Origin: Candidatus Aphodovivens excrementavium
Lineage (GTDB): Bacteria > Actinomycetota > Coriobacteriia > Coriobacteriales > Eggerthellaceae
Assembly: GCA_018715935.1 (NCBI GenBank)
Contig: DVKR01000018.1
Location: 62,001-126,000 of the forward strand
Direction: 5' to 3'
Length of the DNA: 64,000 bases
Position 1 is the stretch's first letter. The number at the start of each line of letters is the position of its first letter. The notes under the pieces were generated by a model. The model did not search any database and was not told the DNA's origin. It saw only the letters and a list, made by a program, of their open reading frames with translations. Shown one piece after another: positions 26,800 to 34,665 of this stretch. A program made the position numbers and the translations under genes.

Positions 26800-27497
26800 G
26801 CGAATATCAGTCCTCTCACGTCGTCTCGGTAGTCTTCGATAAGTTCTGGCTCTCCGTTCACATCGGCTAGCGCGATGTCGCACAGCAGGTCGAAGAGCTT
26901 TTCGTTGATGACGTCCATCATCATGGCATCGGAGCTGTCTGCCGCACGCACGATGGCGGCGCGCTCGGAAGCGGGGCGGTTGTCGAAAACGCTGCGCAGG
27001 TACGCTGTCTCGGTGGGCGACAAGGGCGATGGCTCTCCGCCGCCCGACAACATGGATGGTGGCGCGGCATCGGACAGCAAGGACGATGGCTCTGCGCTGT
27101 CCGGCTGCGAAGGCGGCGGCGCGGCGTTGGTCTGCGGAGGGATCTGCGCGGTGCAGGATGAGCCGATCTGCGGAGGGATCCGCGCGGTGCCGGACGAGCC
27201 GACGTCCTCGCGCTCCTCGTCTACCAAGAGCGCTTCGCATGACAGCGCGGCTTCGTCTCGAATGCGCGCGAGTTGGGAGAAGTCGATGCAAAGGAGAGGC
27301 TTTTCCGGCGTGGGTGCGGGTTTCTGGGCGGCTGTTCGACGGGCCTTTTTCTGCCGAGTTCGCTTACCGAAGCGCTCCAGATCCGCTCCCGTGAACAGGA
27401 GCGGCTCGTCGCGGTAGATGGTTTGCGAGCGCGCTTGGAGCGTCTTTGCCTTTTCGTCGGCGAGGATGCGCTCGACCAAACGCTGTGCATACCCCAT
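26796..27497 (-). CDS. TerB C-terminal-domain-like protein
   Basis: This 233-aa protein is first in the operon with the ATPase and helicase. Residues about 155-233, from LSPTETAYLRSVFD through MMDVINEKLFDLLCDIALADVNGEPELIEDY, resemble the TerB_C domain with its conserved INE and acidic EPELIEDYRDD end. The N-terminal 70 residues are basic (RFGKRTRQKKARR). The middle is a disordered Pro/Ser/Ala linker with a repeated IPPQIGSSCTAQIPPQ element. A full TerB core is not visible. I chose ATG 27497 (GAGAGGGGCGGCT before it) over an in-frame extension to 27635 that runs through the promoter repeats. Links to tellurite or phage stress are family-level inference. Confidence 0.7.
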   Translation of the reverse strand: MGYAQRLVERILADEKAKTLQARSQTIYRDEPLLFTGADLERFGKRTRQKKARRTAAQKPAPTPEKPLLCIDFSQLARIRDEAALSCEALLVDEEREDVGSSGTARIPPQIGSSCTAQIPPQTNAAPPPSQPDSAEPSSLLSDAAPPSMLSGGGEPSPLSPTETAYLRSVFDNRPASERAAIVRAADSSDAMMMDVINEKLFDLLCDIALADVNGEPELIEDYRDDVRGLIFA

Positions 27498-27544
27498 AGC
27501 CGCCCCTCTCGCCCTCGCCTTGATTCTTTCACGCGCATCAATAA

Positions 27545-27589
27545 AAACATCCGTTTGCAAAAACATTTGTTCGCAGAAACATTTGTACG
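27545..27589. promoter_or_regulatory. Three 13-bp direct repeats at exact 16-bp spacing (putative operator)
   Basis: AAACATCCGTTTG (27545), AAACATTTGTTCG (27561) and AAACATTTGTACG (27577) lie in the divergent gap between the TerB_C/ATPase/helicase operon and the DUF1292-like gene. A TATAAA (27593-27598) adjoins the last copy. The spacing of about 1.5 helical turns suggests an array for an oligomeric regulator. Confidence 0.7.
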
Positions 27590-27685
27590 TAGTATAAACC
27601 ATAAATGGAACATAGGGCAGATGCCAGCCGAACAATTTCGTGGTACCCTATGCGGCTGAAAGCGAGAGCTACGAAGGAGGATCCC

Positions 27686-28018
27686 ATGAGCGATGAAGTG
27701 CGTACGGGCAGTGCCCCGAATTTCTGCCCACCCGTGGAAGAGGGCATCACCTTTGCCATGGAAGACGAACGGGGCGACGAGACGCTGCTTGAGTTTCTCG
27801 GGCTTATTCTGCACAACAATCGCAGCTATGGGTTTTTCTTTCCGGTAACCGAGGAAGAGCCGGCGAAATCGTCGGGCGAGGTCGTTTTGCTCGAAGTCAC
27901 CGAGCTCGATGACGAGGGACAGCCGGCGGCTTTCGAGCTGGTGGACGACGAGGCCATTGCCGCCGAAGTGTGGGACGACTTTCGCGAGGCAACCAAAGAT
28001 ATCTATCGGTTCGAATAG
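27686..28018 (+). CDS. DUF1292-like small acidic protein
   Basis: The 110-aa acidic protein contains the DUF1292-like core ITFAMEDERGDETLLEFLGLILHNNRSYGFFFPV...GEVVLLEVTELDDEG, an all-beta type small domain of unknown function common in Gram-positive bacteria. ATG 27686 follows AAGGAGGATCCC, an excellent ribosome site. It diverges from the helicase operon across the 16-bp-spaced repeats and is followed 20 bp later by the LysR gene, so these two are probably co-transcribed. No catalytic motif is visible. Confidence 0.65.
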   Translation: MSDEVRTGSAPNFCPPVEEGITFAMEDERGDETLLEFLGLILHNNRSYGFFFPVTEEEPAKSSGEVVLLEVTELDDEGQPAAFELVDDEAIAAEVWDDFREATKDIYRFE

Positions 28019-28038
28019 TCTTGCAGGAGGCGGCATCA

Positions 28039-28959
28039 ATGCTGCTTGAAGAGGTTGAGATTCTCACTACCATCGCCGAGACGAAAAGCCTGTCGCGTGC
28101 GGCGGACAAGCTTTTCTTGTCCCGCCCGGGTCTTTCGAAAAAGATAGCGCGCTTGGAAGAGCGCTACGGCGTACAGCTCTACGAGCGCACGCCAACCGGA
28201 GTTGCCCTCACTCCCGCAGGGGAGATATTCACCAAGTTCGCCAAAAACGTGGAGAGCCTGGAGGGAAAGCTGGAGGCGGAACTGGCGGCAGCGCAGGAAT
28301 CGTTCAATAGCACCATCGAGGTGGGCATGAGCCTCGCCGACGGCGAGACGTTGCTTCCGGTTGCGGTAAAGAAGTTCCTCGATCTGTATCCCAACGAATA
28401 CATCCATCTTGATGCGGGGTACGAATCTGAGCTCATCGAGAAGCTCAAAGAAGGAAAGCTTGACTTTGCGATACTGGAAAACCAGCCTATCGAAGACGGC
28501 ATCGAACGCGAAACGCTCGGCTACAAGCGACTGGCGTTTTTGGCGTCCAACAAGCCTCCCTACAGCACGGCGCACCAGCCTATTTCGGTTGAAACGCTGT
28601 TCAAATGGCCGTGCGTGAGCTACGAGCGCGAGTGCGGGTTTCATTTGATTGGCAACCGCTTCTTCCGCGAGCGCTACGGGCTTGCTTTGAAAAGCAACGA
28701 TTTGGTGGTTCAGTTCGACACATGGGAATCGCGCATCATCGGCTTGCGTGAGGGGCTGGGCTGGTCGGCAATGCCCGAGGTGATAGCGGCTCGCTACAAG
28801 GGAGACCCGAAGCTCATCAGCCTCAAGATCGACACCGATCCCATTCTGTATCCGGTGGATTTGGCGTGGAAGGCCGATCATGTGATCTCGGATTCTGCGC
28901 GCAGGTTCATGAACTTCTTCAAAACCACCATTCCCGAAGGGTACTTCCGCAGCAAATAG
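28039..28959 (+). CDS. LysR-family transcriptional regulator
   Basis: The 306-aa regulator has an N-terminal winged helix-turn-helix (about residues 5-62) with SLSRAADKLFLSRPGLSKKIARLEERYG, a linker helix, and a periplasmic-binding-like effector domain from about residue 90 (STIEVGMSLADGETLLPVAV). ATG 28039 follows GGAGGCGGCATCA. It lies upstream of, and co-directional with, the molybdopterin enzyme module. A 576-bp gap between them is long enough for regulated promoters, so this is the likely regulator of that module, responding to its substrate (inference). Confidence 0.9.
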   Translation: MLLEEVEILTTIAETKSLSRAADKLFLSRPGLSKKIARLEERYGVQLYERTPTGVALTPAGEIFTKFAKNVESLEGKLEAELAAAQESFNSTIEVGMSLADGETLLPVAVKKFLDLYPNEYIHLDAGYESELIEKLKEGKLDFAILENQPIEDGIERETLGYKRLAFLASNKPPYSTAHQPISVETLFKWPCVSYERECGFHLIGNRFFRERYGLALKSNDLVVQFDTWESRIIGLREGLGWSAMPEVIAARYKGDPKLISLKIDTDPILYPVDLAWKADHVISDSARRFMNFFKTTIPEGYFRSK

Positions 28960-29535
28960 AGGCGCCGTTGGTTTCGAGAAGAGGCGCCGTCAGTTTCAAC
29001 TCCATCCAGGCTGAGGCCGTTTTGCCCGAGCCGGCGCACTCCGTCAAAGGGGTGTTTTGCGCAAGCCTGCGCCCCGTTTAAGCGAGAGCGTTTCGCGCTC
29101 AATGTGGCGTGCGCCCTCGTTCGCGCGGCAGCGACCCCCGTTGCGCAACAGACGGACTCGTAGCCTTTGTGCACAGGTGTGATGCGAGAATTCCGGTCTT
29201 GCAAACTCTTGTTACGATGACAACAGATGTTTACATCCCTCTTTGAATAAGTGGAGCATCGATTTTTACAGCAGCCCGCTTTTTTCGCCCTGTGCGAGGT
29301 ATAGTGAGCCTGCCTTGACAAGGTGCGATCGAGGGGGCCTAACGTATACGAACGATCCTCCAACTGTCGGGCAAAGCGGGGGAAGCGAAGTAATCCGGAA
29401 ACATATCGTTATATCCCCCAGCACAAACGAGGGGTAGTTCTTTTCCAAACACATGCGTTGGATGGGTGGCGCTTTGCGCTGCTTGGTACCCCTTACGCAG
29501 AATCGAACAATCTTCGGTTCAAGGAGGGAGGATCA
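28960..29535 (+). other. 576-bp leader region before the molybdopterin enzyme gene
   Basis: No gene is supported. Near the LysR stop, GAGGCGCCGTTGGTTTC (28959-28975) is repeated as GAGGCGCCGTCAGTTTC (28981-28997). A consensus TTGACA lies at 29315-29320 with CGTATACG (29343-29350) downstream, then a stretch with ACATATCGTTATATCCCCC near 29400-29420 that could hold regulator sites. The final 20 bp contain AAGGAGGGAGGATCA, the ribosome site. Confidence 0.5.
29315..29345 (+). promoter_or_regulatory. Candidate promoter for the molybdopterin enzyme operon
   Basis: TTGACA (29315-29320) is a perfect -35. The nearest -10-like hexamer TAACGT (29340-29345) is at a 19-bp spacing, longer than ideal, as is common for activator-dependent promoters. 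It would give a transcript leader of about 185 nt. Confidence 0.35.
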
Positions 29536-32136
29536 ATGGACAAACAAGGAATCATTGATGCCAGCCGTAAACGACGAGAGGGCGAGCGGATTTTCTATAC
29601 GTCGTGCCCGGTGAATGGTTGCTGGGATAGCGCCTGTATCCTGAAGTGCCATGTCAAAGATGGCAAGCTCACGGCAATCGAACCCGACGACAGCATTAAC
29701 GGGCATATGTGCCGAGAGGACGTTGATTTCGAGCAACTGTGGCATGGCATGGTTCAGATGAGACCTTGTGCTATGGGACACGCGTGGAAAAAAGAGCTCT
29801 ATGCTGATACGCGTATCTTGCATCCCATGAAGCGCATTGGCAAAAAAGGCCCTGGCAAAGGGTACTTCGTGCAGATCGGCTGGGAAGAGGCGCTTGACAC
29901 CATCGCCCAGAAGATGATTGAGATTCGTGAGAAATACGGGCCGTATGGCATTCACCACACCGGCAGCGACGCATTCGAAGCGACGCGCGCACCGCTTTCT
30001 CGCTGGTGGGAGTCGAGCTTCTGCTGCTGGGGCGACCACTCCACGTCAGGTCATACCCCTGGTGAGAAATTCCACCTGGGCTTCGATCTGATGCGCTGCC
30101 TCAACACAGGCGACAGCCCGGCGCTGCCTGGTTTCGAAGCGCCCGACCTGTTCAATTCCAAGCTTATCGTGATGTGGGGCATGGATCCGGTGGTGGCATG
30201 GTTCGGCCCGGTGTCGTACTACATGCAAATGGCGCATGAGTACGGCGTGAAGACCATCGTCATCGACCCGCGCTACTCGGCATCGGCAGAGATCTTGGCC
30301 GATCAGTGGATTCCCATTCGCCCGGGTACCGACCTTGCCATGATGCTGGCGGTTGCCCAGGTCCTGTTCGAGGAGGACCTCTACGATCACGAGTACGTGG
30401 AGCAATGGGTTGAGCCTGTTGGCTTTGCCACCTGGCGCGACTACGTAATGGGCGAAGGCGACGACGGCATCAAGAAGACGCCGGAATGGGCAGAGTCGAT
30501 CTGCGCCATTCCCGCAGAAACCATCCGTGAGTTCGCACGGGTTTATGGCACGACGAAACCGGTTCACCTGCAGTATTTCTACAGCTGTGCAAAGCGCCAT
30601 ATGGGCGAATACAGCGCGGCTGCCGCCATGCTGCTGCAATCGATGACCGGCAACCTCACCATCCCCGGCGGCTGCCAGACGGGCTCGGCGCTGCCCACGC
30701 CCGGACGCCTGCCGGCGCCTCTGGCCGACTTCAAGCAGGCTCCTGCAAAATACAGCGAGCCTCCGCTGATCAATTCCAACAAGCTCAGCGAGCTTTTGGT
30801 GAGCCAGAAGGACTACTGGGAAGGCCGCATGAGCGAAGAGGAGTTCCGTCGCCGCATTGGCGCATTCAGCGACACCTCTCCGTTGCCCAACTGCCAAATG
30901 CTCATTTTGGAATGCAACTACGTCAACAACATCCATGACATCAACAAGCGTATGCGCGGGTTTGCCTCTACCGAGTTCAACTGGGGCTTCCAGTGGCACA
31001 TGAACCAGCCCACCGTTGAATTCTTGGACATCGTGCTGCCCAGTCCTGTGTGGCAGTTCGAGGGCATGGACCAGCATATGTACGGCCACCAGCGCTTCGT
31101 GAGTGGCCCGTCGGGCATGCGCAATTACTTCGTGTACTGCGGACGCGGTGCCGACTATCCAGGCGAAGTGCGCTCGAAGGAATGGGTGTGGACGCAAATC
31201 GCCAAGCGTCTTGGTGTTGCGGAGGAATACAACCCGCGCATGAAAGACGTCGAGTGGGAAGACTGGACTGATGCCCAGGAGGCCATCTACAAGGAAGCCT
31301 ACGAAGAGTGGGCTGCCGATAAGACGGGCGTTCTCAAATACCTGGGCGTGAAGCCCAAGACCTGGGAAGAGTTGCAGGACAGCCCGGTTGTACGCATTCC
31401 TGTTAACGACCCTCACTACGCCTACAAGGAGTGCATCGAGCAGGGCATCAACCCGTTCGGAACGCCTTCGGGCAAGATCGAGTTCGTGTCAAGCTACGTG
31501 AAGGACAACGATCTTGTTCATACCAGGTGGCGCGGGCACTACGAGCCGATGCCGGTGTGGTCGCCCAGCTACGTGGAAGGCGACATCGGCTCGGCCTCCA
31601 ACGACGGCTTCTACAACCCTAAGGCCAAGAAGTACCCGCTTTCGTTGGTAAGCCCCGTCTCGGTGTATCGCCAGCACTCTTCAAACGACAACAACCCGTT
31701 CTTGCGCGAAGACTGCTACCGCCATTGCGTTTGGATCTCGGGCGTTGACGCCAAGGCTCGCGGCATCAAAGACGGCGACATGGTACGCGCCTACAGCGAC
31801 GCCGGCGAGATGATCTTGGCGGCGTATGTGACCAACCGCCTCATGCCGGGTACTGCGGCGCTGTATCACGGCGCGTGGTATCAGACCGACGGAACGCCCA
31901 CCGAACTCAACCCCTACGGCATGGACCATCGCGGGGCACCGTGCATCCTGCTCGACGACATCCACTGGCCGCACATCGTGGGTGCTTTGATCATCGCCGG
32001 TTTGATAGAGGTTGAAAAAGTTGCCGACGGCGACGAAGAAGGCTTTGGCGCCGAAACGGAGCGCGCGGGTATGCGCGGAGCGCGAATGATGCTTGACATG
32101 CGCGCTGCGCTTGGAGAAAAGGAGATGGGACGATGA
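29536..32136 (+). CDS. Molybdopterin (bis-MGD) oxidoreductase catalytic subunit, DMSO-reductase superfamily
   Basis: The 866-aa catalytic subunit has no Tat signal, so it should act in the cytoplasm. An N-terminal cysteine set (C24, C29, C34, with C38 nearby and C59) fits a 4Fe-4S site. Later motifs include VIDPRYSASAEILADQWIPIRPGTDLAMMLA (pterin and substrate domains), GNLTIPGG and a C-terminal molydopterin-dinucleotide-binding domain around ALYHGAWYQTDG. Size, lack of export signal and the 247-aa FeS partner recall pyrogallol transhydroxylase and the catechol dehydroxylases of Eggerthellaceae (inference). The metal ligand may lie in CCWGDHSTSGH (164-173), but this is unverified. ATG 29536 follows AAGGAGGGAGGATCA. 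Confidence 0.88.
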   Translation: MDKQGIIDASRKRREGERIFYTSCPVNGCWDSACILKCHVKDGKLTAIEPDDSINGHMCREDVDFEQLWHGMVQMRPCAMGHAWKKELYADTRILHPMKRIGKKGPGKGYFVQIGWEEALDTIAQKMIEIREKYGPYGIHHTGSDAFEATRAPLSRWWESSFCCWGDHSTSGHTPGEKFHLGFDLMRCLNTGDSPALPGFEAPDLFNSKLIVMWGMDPVVAWFGPVSYYMQMAHEYGVKTIVIDPRYSASAEILADQWIPIRPGTDLAMMLAVAQVLFEEDLYDHEYVEQWVEPVGFATWRDYVMGEGDDGIKKTPEWAESICAIPAETIREFARVYGTTKPVHLQYFYSCAKRHMGEYSAAAAMLLQSMTGNLTIPGGCQTGSALPTPGRLPAPLADFKQAPAKYSEPPLINSNKLSELLVSQKDYWEGRMSEEEFRRRIGAFSDTSPLPNCQMLILECNYVNNIHDINKRMRGFASTEFNWGFQWHMNQPTVEFLDIVLPSPVWQFEGMDQHMYGHQRFVSGPSGMRNYFVYCGRGADYPGEVRSKEWVWTQIAKRLGVAEEYNPRMKDVEWEDWTDAQEAIYKEAYEEWAADKTGVLKYLGVKPKTWEELQDSPVVRIPVNDPHYAYKECIEQGINPFGTPSGKIEFVSSYVKDNDLVHTRWRGHYEPMPVWSPSYVEGDIGSASNDGFYNPKAKKYPLSLVSPVSVYRQHSSNDNNPFLREDCYRHCVWISGVDAKARGIKDGDMVRAYSDAGEMILAAYVTNRLMPGTAALYHGAWYQTDGTPTELNPYGMDHRGAPCILLDDIHWPHIVGALIIAGLIEVEKVADGDEEGFGAETERAGMRGARMMLDMRAALGEKEMGR

Positions 32137-32876
32137 CGCAGTACGGTTTCCATTTCGACATGAACCGCTGCTATGCCTGCCAGGCATGCAGCATCGCGTG
32201 CAAAGACTGGAACGACATTGAGCCCGGCGCAGAAAAGTGGATGTGCGTCTACGAATGGGAGACGGGCACGTTTCCCGGCATTCGCCTGAACGCGCTTGCG
32301 TTCTCCTGCGCGCATTGCGAGAACCCGGCTTGCGTGGCGGCGTGTCCGGAAGGCGCCATCTATAAGGAAGAAAAATACGGCGCCGTCCTTGTCGACCAGG
32401 ACAAATGCACCGGTTGCCGCAAGTGCGCCGAGGCGTGCCCCTACGGTGCTCCGAAGTTCGCAACGGACGACCCCGACTGCAAGATGAGCAAATGCACCAT
32501 GTGCATCGATCGCTTGGAGGAGGGTTTGCGCCCGCTGTGCGCGGCATCGTGCCCGTTGCGTGCCATCGACTTCGGTCCTCTGGACGAGCTGGTGGAGAAG
32601 TACACCGACATCCGCCAATGCGAAGGCATGCCCTCGCCGGATGAGACGAACCCGTCGTACCTCATTTGGCCGCACCGCGAGAAGGTGCCGGTAGTTCCCT
32701 ACGACGCCGAGCGCGCGATCGAGCTTAACAAGCAGCGCGGAGATCTGGGGACGCTGTTCGAGAGCACCGAGGACCTTACGGAGTTCGAGCAGGGAACCAT
32801 CGGCCGCGCCGAGCTCAAGATGAAGCATAAGACCGTTGCGGAGCTTATGCGCGCAACGAGAAACGACATGGCCTAA
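32133..32876 (+). CDS. Four-cluster ferredoxin (DmsB/AthS-type) electron-transfer subunit
   Basis: The 247-aa iron-sulfur protein carries four cysteine quartets: CYACQACSIACKDW, CAHCENPACVAACP, CTGCRKCAEACPYG and CTMCIDRLEEGLRPLCAASCP. These give four predicted 4Fe-4S clusters that wire the molybdopterin subunit to a donor. It overlaps the upstream stop by four bases (ATGA), indicating coupled translation and a stoichiometric complex. No membrane anchor subunit (DmsC or NrfD type) follows, so electrons probably come from a soluble donor or are shuttled internally, as in the transhydroxylase-like enzymes (inference). Confidence 0.93.
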   Translation: MTQYGFHFDMNRCYACQACSIACKDWNDIEPGAEKWMCVYEWETGTFPGIRLNALAFSCAHCENPACVAACPEGAIYKEEKYGAVLVDQDKCTGCRKCAEACPYGAPKFATDDPDCKMSKCTMCIDRLEEGLRPLCAASCPLRAIDFGPLDELVEKYTDIRQCEGMPSPDETNPSYLIWPHREKVPVVPYDAERAIELNKQRGDLGTLFESTEDLTEFEQGTIGRAELKMKHKTVAELMRATRNDMA

Positions 32877-32969
32877 GCGAAAAGGGATGCGTGCGGTTCT
32901 GGCGAGCCGCACGCAGAAAGCTTGGCTGGCAAGAGACAAGTAACGGTAAGTATTTAAAGGAGGGAACCT

Positions 32970-34292
32970 ATGGAATGGTTAGGGGTAGCAGGTATTATTG
33001 TCGCGCTCGTGTTCTTCGTTGTGGCGGCAATGCGCGGTTACACCGTAATGCTTACGGCGCCTATCACTGCTATTATCATCATTCTCACCAACCAACTCGA
33101 CTTCAATCAGTTCTTCTTCACCGACCCCTCTAACTCGTATCTGTCGGGTGTGGGAGCGCTGATCACCAGCTCCATCCCCATCTTTGTGCTGTCGGCAGTG
33201 TTCGGCAAGTACATCGATGCGTCGGGTGCGGCGCGCTCTATCGCCAACTCGCTGATGAGCAAGATGAACAAGTTCGGCCCTTACGGCATCCTGCTGGGCA
33301 TCGCTGCCGTAACCGCTCTGTTCACCTACGGCGGTATCTCGATCTACGTGGTTATGTTTGCGGTTATTCCGCTGGCAAAGCCGCTGTTCAAAGAGTGCAA
33401 CATCGCATGGCATCTGTTTGTGGCTTCGTTCGCCTTGGGCGCAGCCTCCTTCACCATGGGCATGCTGCCCGGTAGCCCCGACTCCACCAACGTCATTGCT
33501 GCAAACGGCATCGGCGTTCCGGTGACCGCTGCTCCTATCTTGGGTATCGTTGCTTCTTTGATCACCATCGTGCTGGGCTGCATCTACATCAAGATCGCTC
33601 TGAAGCGCTCCTTGGCTAAGGGCGAAGTCTACGATTGCACGCTTCCCGACACCACCTATTCCACCGAGAACCTGCCTGGTTTGGGACGCTCTCTTACCCC
33701 GATCGTGGTGCTGATTGCCATCATCCTCATCGGCAGCGCAATGGGCATCCCCAACATCGTCTACATCGCCATGATCATCGGCATCGTGTTGGCAGGCATC
33801 CTGTTCAACAAGTTCATCAACCACGACCACAAGGGCGTTCTCGGCGCTGGCGCCATCGACTCTCTCGGCCCGGCTCTGTTCACGGCAGCTGCCGCCGGCA
33901 TCGGCTCCATCATCGCCGTTTCCAGTGGCTTCCAGGTCATCCAAGAGGCTCTGTTCAACATGCCTGGCGGTCCGTACGTATCCGCTGCGACGCTTTCCGG
34001 CGTGCTGGGCGGCATCATCGGCGGCGGCACCGCTGCGGTGGGCATCGTGGTTCAGAACTTCCTGAGCGCCTATCTCATCCCCGGCGTCAACACGGCGGTT
34101 CTCTACAAGGTAATGGTTGTGTCTGCTTTGATCGGCGGCGCACTGCCTAACGCAGGTTCGATGTTCGGTATGTTCAACGCTATGGGTCTTACCCATAAGA
34201 CGGCATACAAGCACTTCTTCTGGATCTCTATCGTCGCAAGCCTGATAGCCCTCATTGTCATCATCATTCTGGGCTCTCTTGGCATTGCCTAG
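32970..34292 (+). CDS. GntP-family permease, copy 1
   Basis: The 440-aa inner-membrane permease is hydrophobic throughout, with about 12 predicted helices and GntP-family features such as FGKYIDASGAARSIANSLM, TYGGISIYVVMF and GMLPGSPDSTNV. The family imports gluconate-like sugar acids and related hydroxy-acids with protons. ATG 32970 follows AAAGGAGGGAACCT, 93 bp after the ferredoxin gene. It is very similar along its length to the second copy at 34666, a tandem duplication. As it sits in the molybdopterin enzyme operon, it probably imports that enzyme's substrate or a co-metabolite (inference). Confidence 0.9.
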   Translation: MEWLGVAGIIVALVFFVVAAMRGYTVMLTAPITAIIIILTNQLDFNQFFFTDPSNSYLSGVGALITSSIPIFVLSAVFGKYIDASGAARSIANSLMSKMNKFGPYGILLGIAAVTALFTYGGISIYVVMFAVIPLAKPLFKECNIAWHLFVASFALGAASFTMGMLPGSPDSTNVIAANGIGVPVTAAPILGIVASLITIVLGCIYIKIALKRSLAKGEVYDCTLPDTTYSTENLPGLGRSLTPIVVLIAIILIGSAMGIPNIVYIAMIIGIVLAGILFNKFINHDHKGVLGAGAIDSLGPALFTAAAAGIGSIIAVSSGFQVIQEALFNMPGGPYVSAATLSGVLGGIIGGGTAAVGIVVQNFLSAYLIPGVNTAVLYKVMVVSALIGGALPNAGSMFGMFNAMGLTHKTAYKHFFWISIVASLIALIVIIILGSLGIA

Positions 34293-34389
34293 TTTGCCGT
34301 ATGCCTTGCAAGGTGACGGTTTGCGAGCGTTTCGCATTGCGAGCCGTCACCGCAATAACGCAATATTATGTTCATAAAGGAGAAACCCC

Positions 34390-34590
34390 ATGTGCTTCAG
34401 ACCAGCTGTAACAGGTTCCGGACCAATCAAATGCCCAAAGTGCGGCGGCGAGGTGAGTCCGTATGTGGACGAATGTCCGCACTGTGGGGCGAAAGCAGCT
34501 TCAGCGCCGAGTATGCCCTCCATGCCTTCGGCGCCGAAGCCGCCTACAATGCCCGGACGCCCGTCGGTGCCTAAACCGCCGACGGTGTAG
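34390..34590 (+). CDS. Small zinc-ribbon protein
   Basis: This is a 66-aa product with one zinc ribbon, CPKCGGEVSPYVDECPHCG (about residues 19-37, two CxxC knuckles), followed by a Pro/Met/Ser-rich tail with the repeated PSMPSMPSAPKPP pattern. AAAGGAGAAACCCC before the ATG is a strong ribosome site, supporting real translation. It lies between the two GntP permease genes. The function is unknown; a regulatory or scaffold role for the permease/enzyme module is only a guess. Confidence 0.75.
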   Translation: MCFRPAVTGSGPIKCPKCGGEVSPYVDECPHCGAKAASAPSMPSMPSAPKPPTMPGRPSVPKPPTV

Positions 34591-34665
34591 TCTTCGGCGA
34601 AATAACACGAACAGGGAAGCGGGTCGCGCCGCTTCCCTTTACTGCTATCAGGAGGGGGTAGCTAT

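Noticed and set aside
22891-27497. Complete BREX system
   Set aside because: Only BrxD-like and BrxHI-like proteins plus a TerB_C-like protein are present. No BrxC, PglZ or PglX methylase is encoded nearby.
27545-27589. CRISPR array
   Set aside because: Only three 13-bp repeats with 3-bp spacers and no cas genes; the geometry fits an operator.
29536-29640. Tat signal peptide on the molybdopterin subunit
   Set aside because: The N-terminus has RKRR but no twin-arginine SRRxFLK pattern and no hydrophobic segment after it.
32979-34337. 452-codon open frame antisense to GntP copy 1 (similar ones are opposite copy 2, argB and the first PBP)
   Set aside because: These are Asp/His/Gly-rich mirror frames of conserved membrane or enzyme genes with no ribosome site or family motif.
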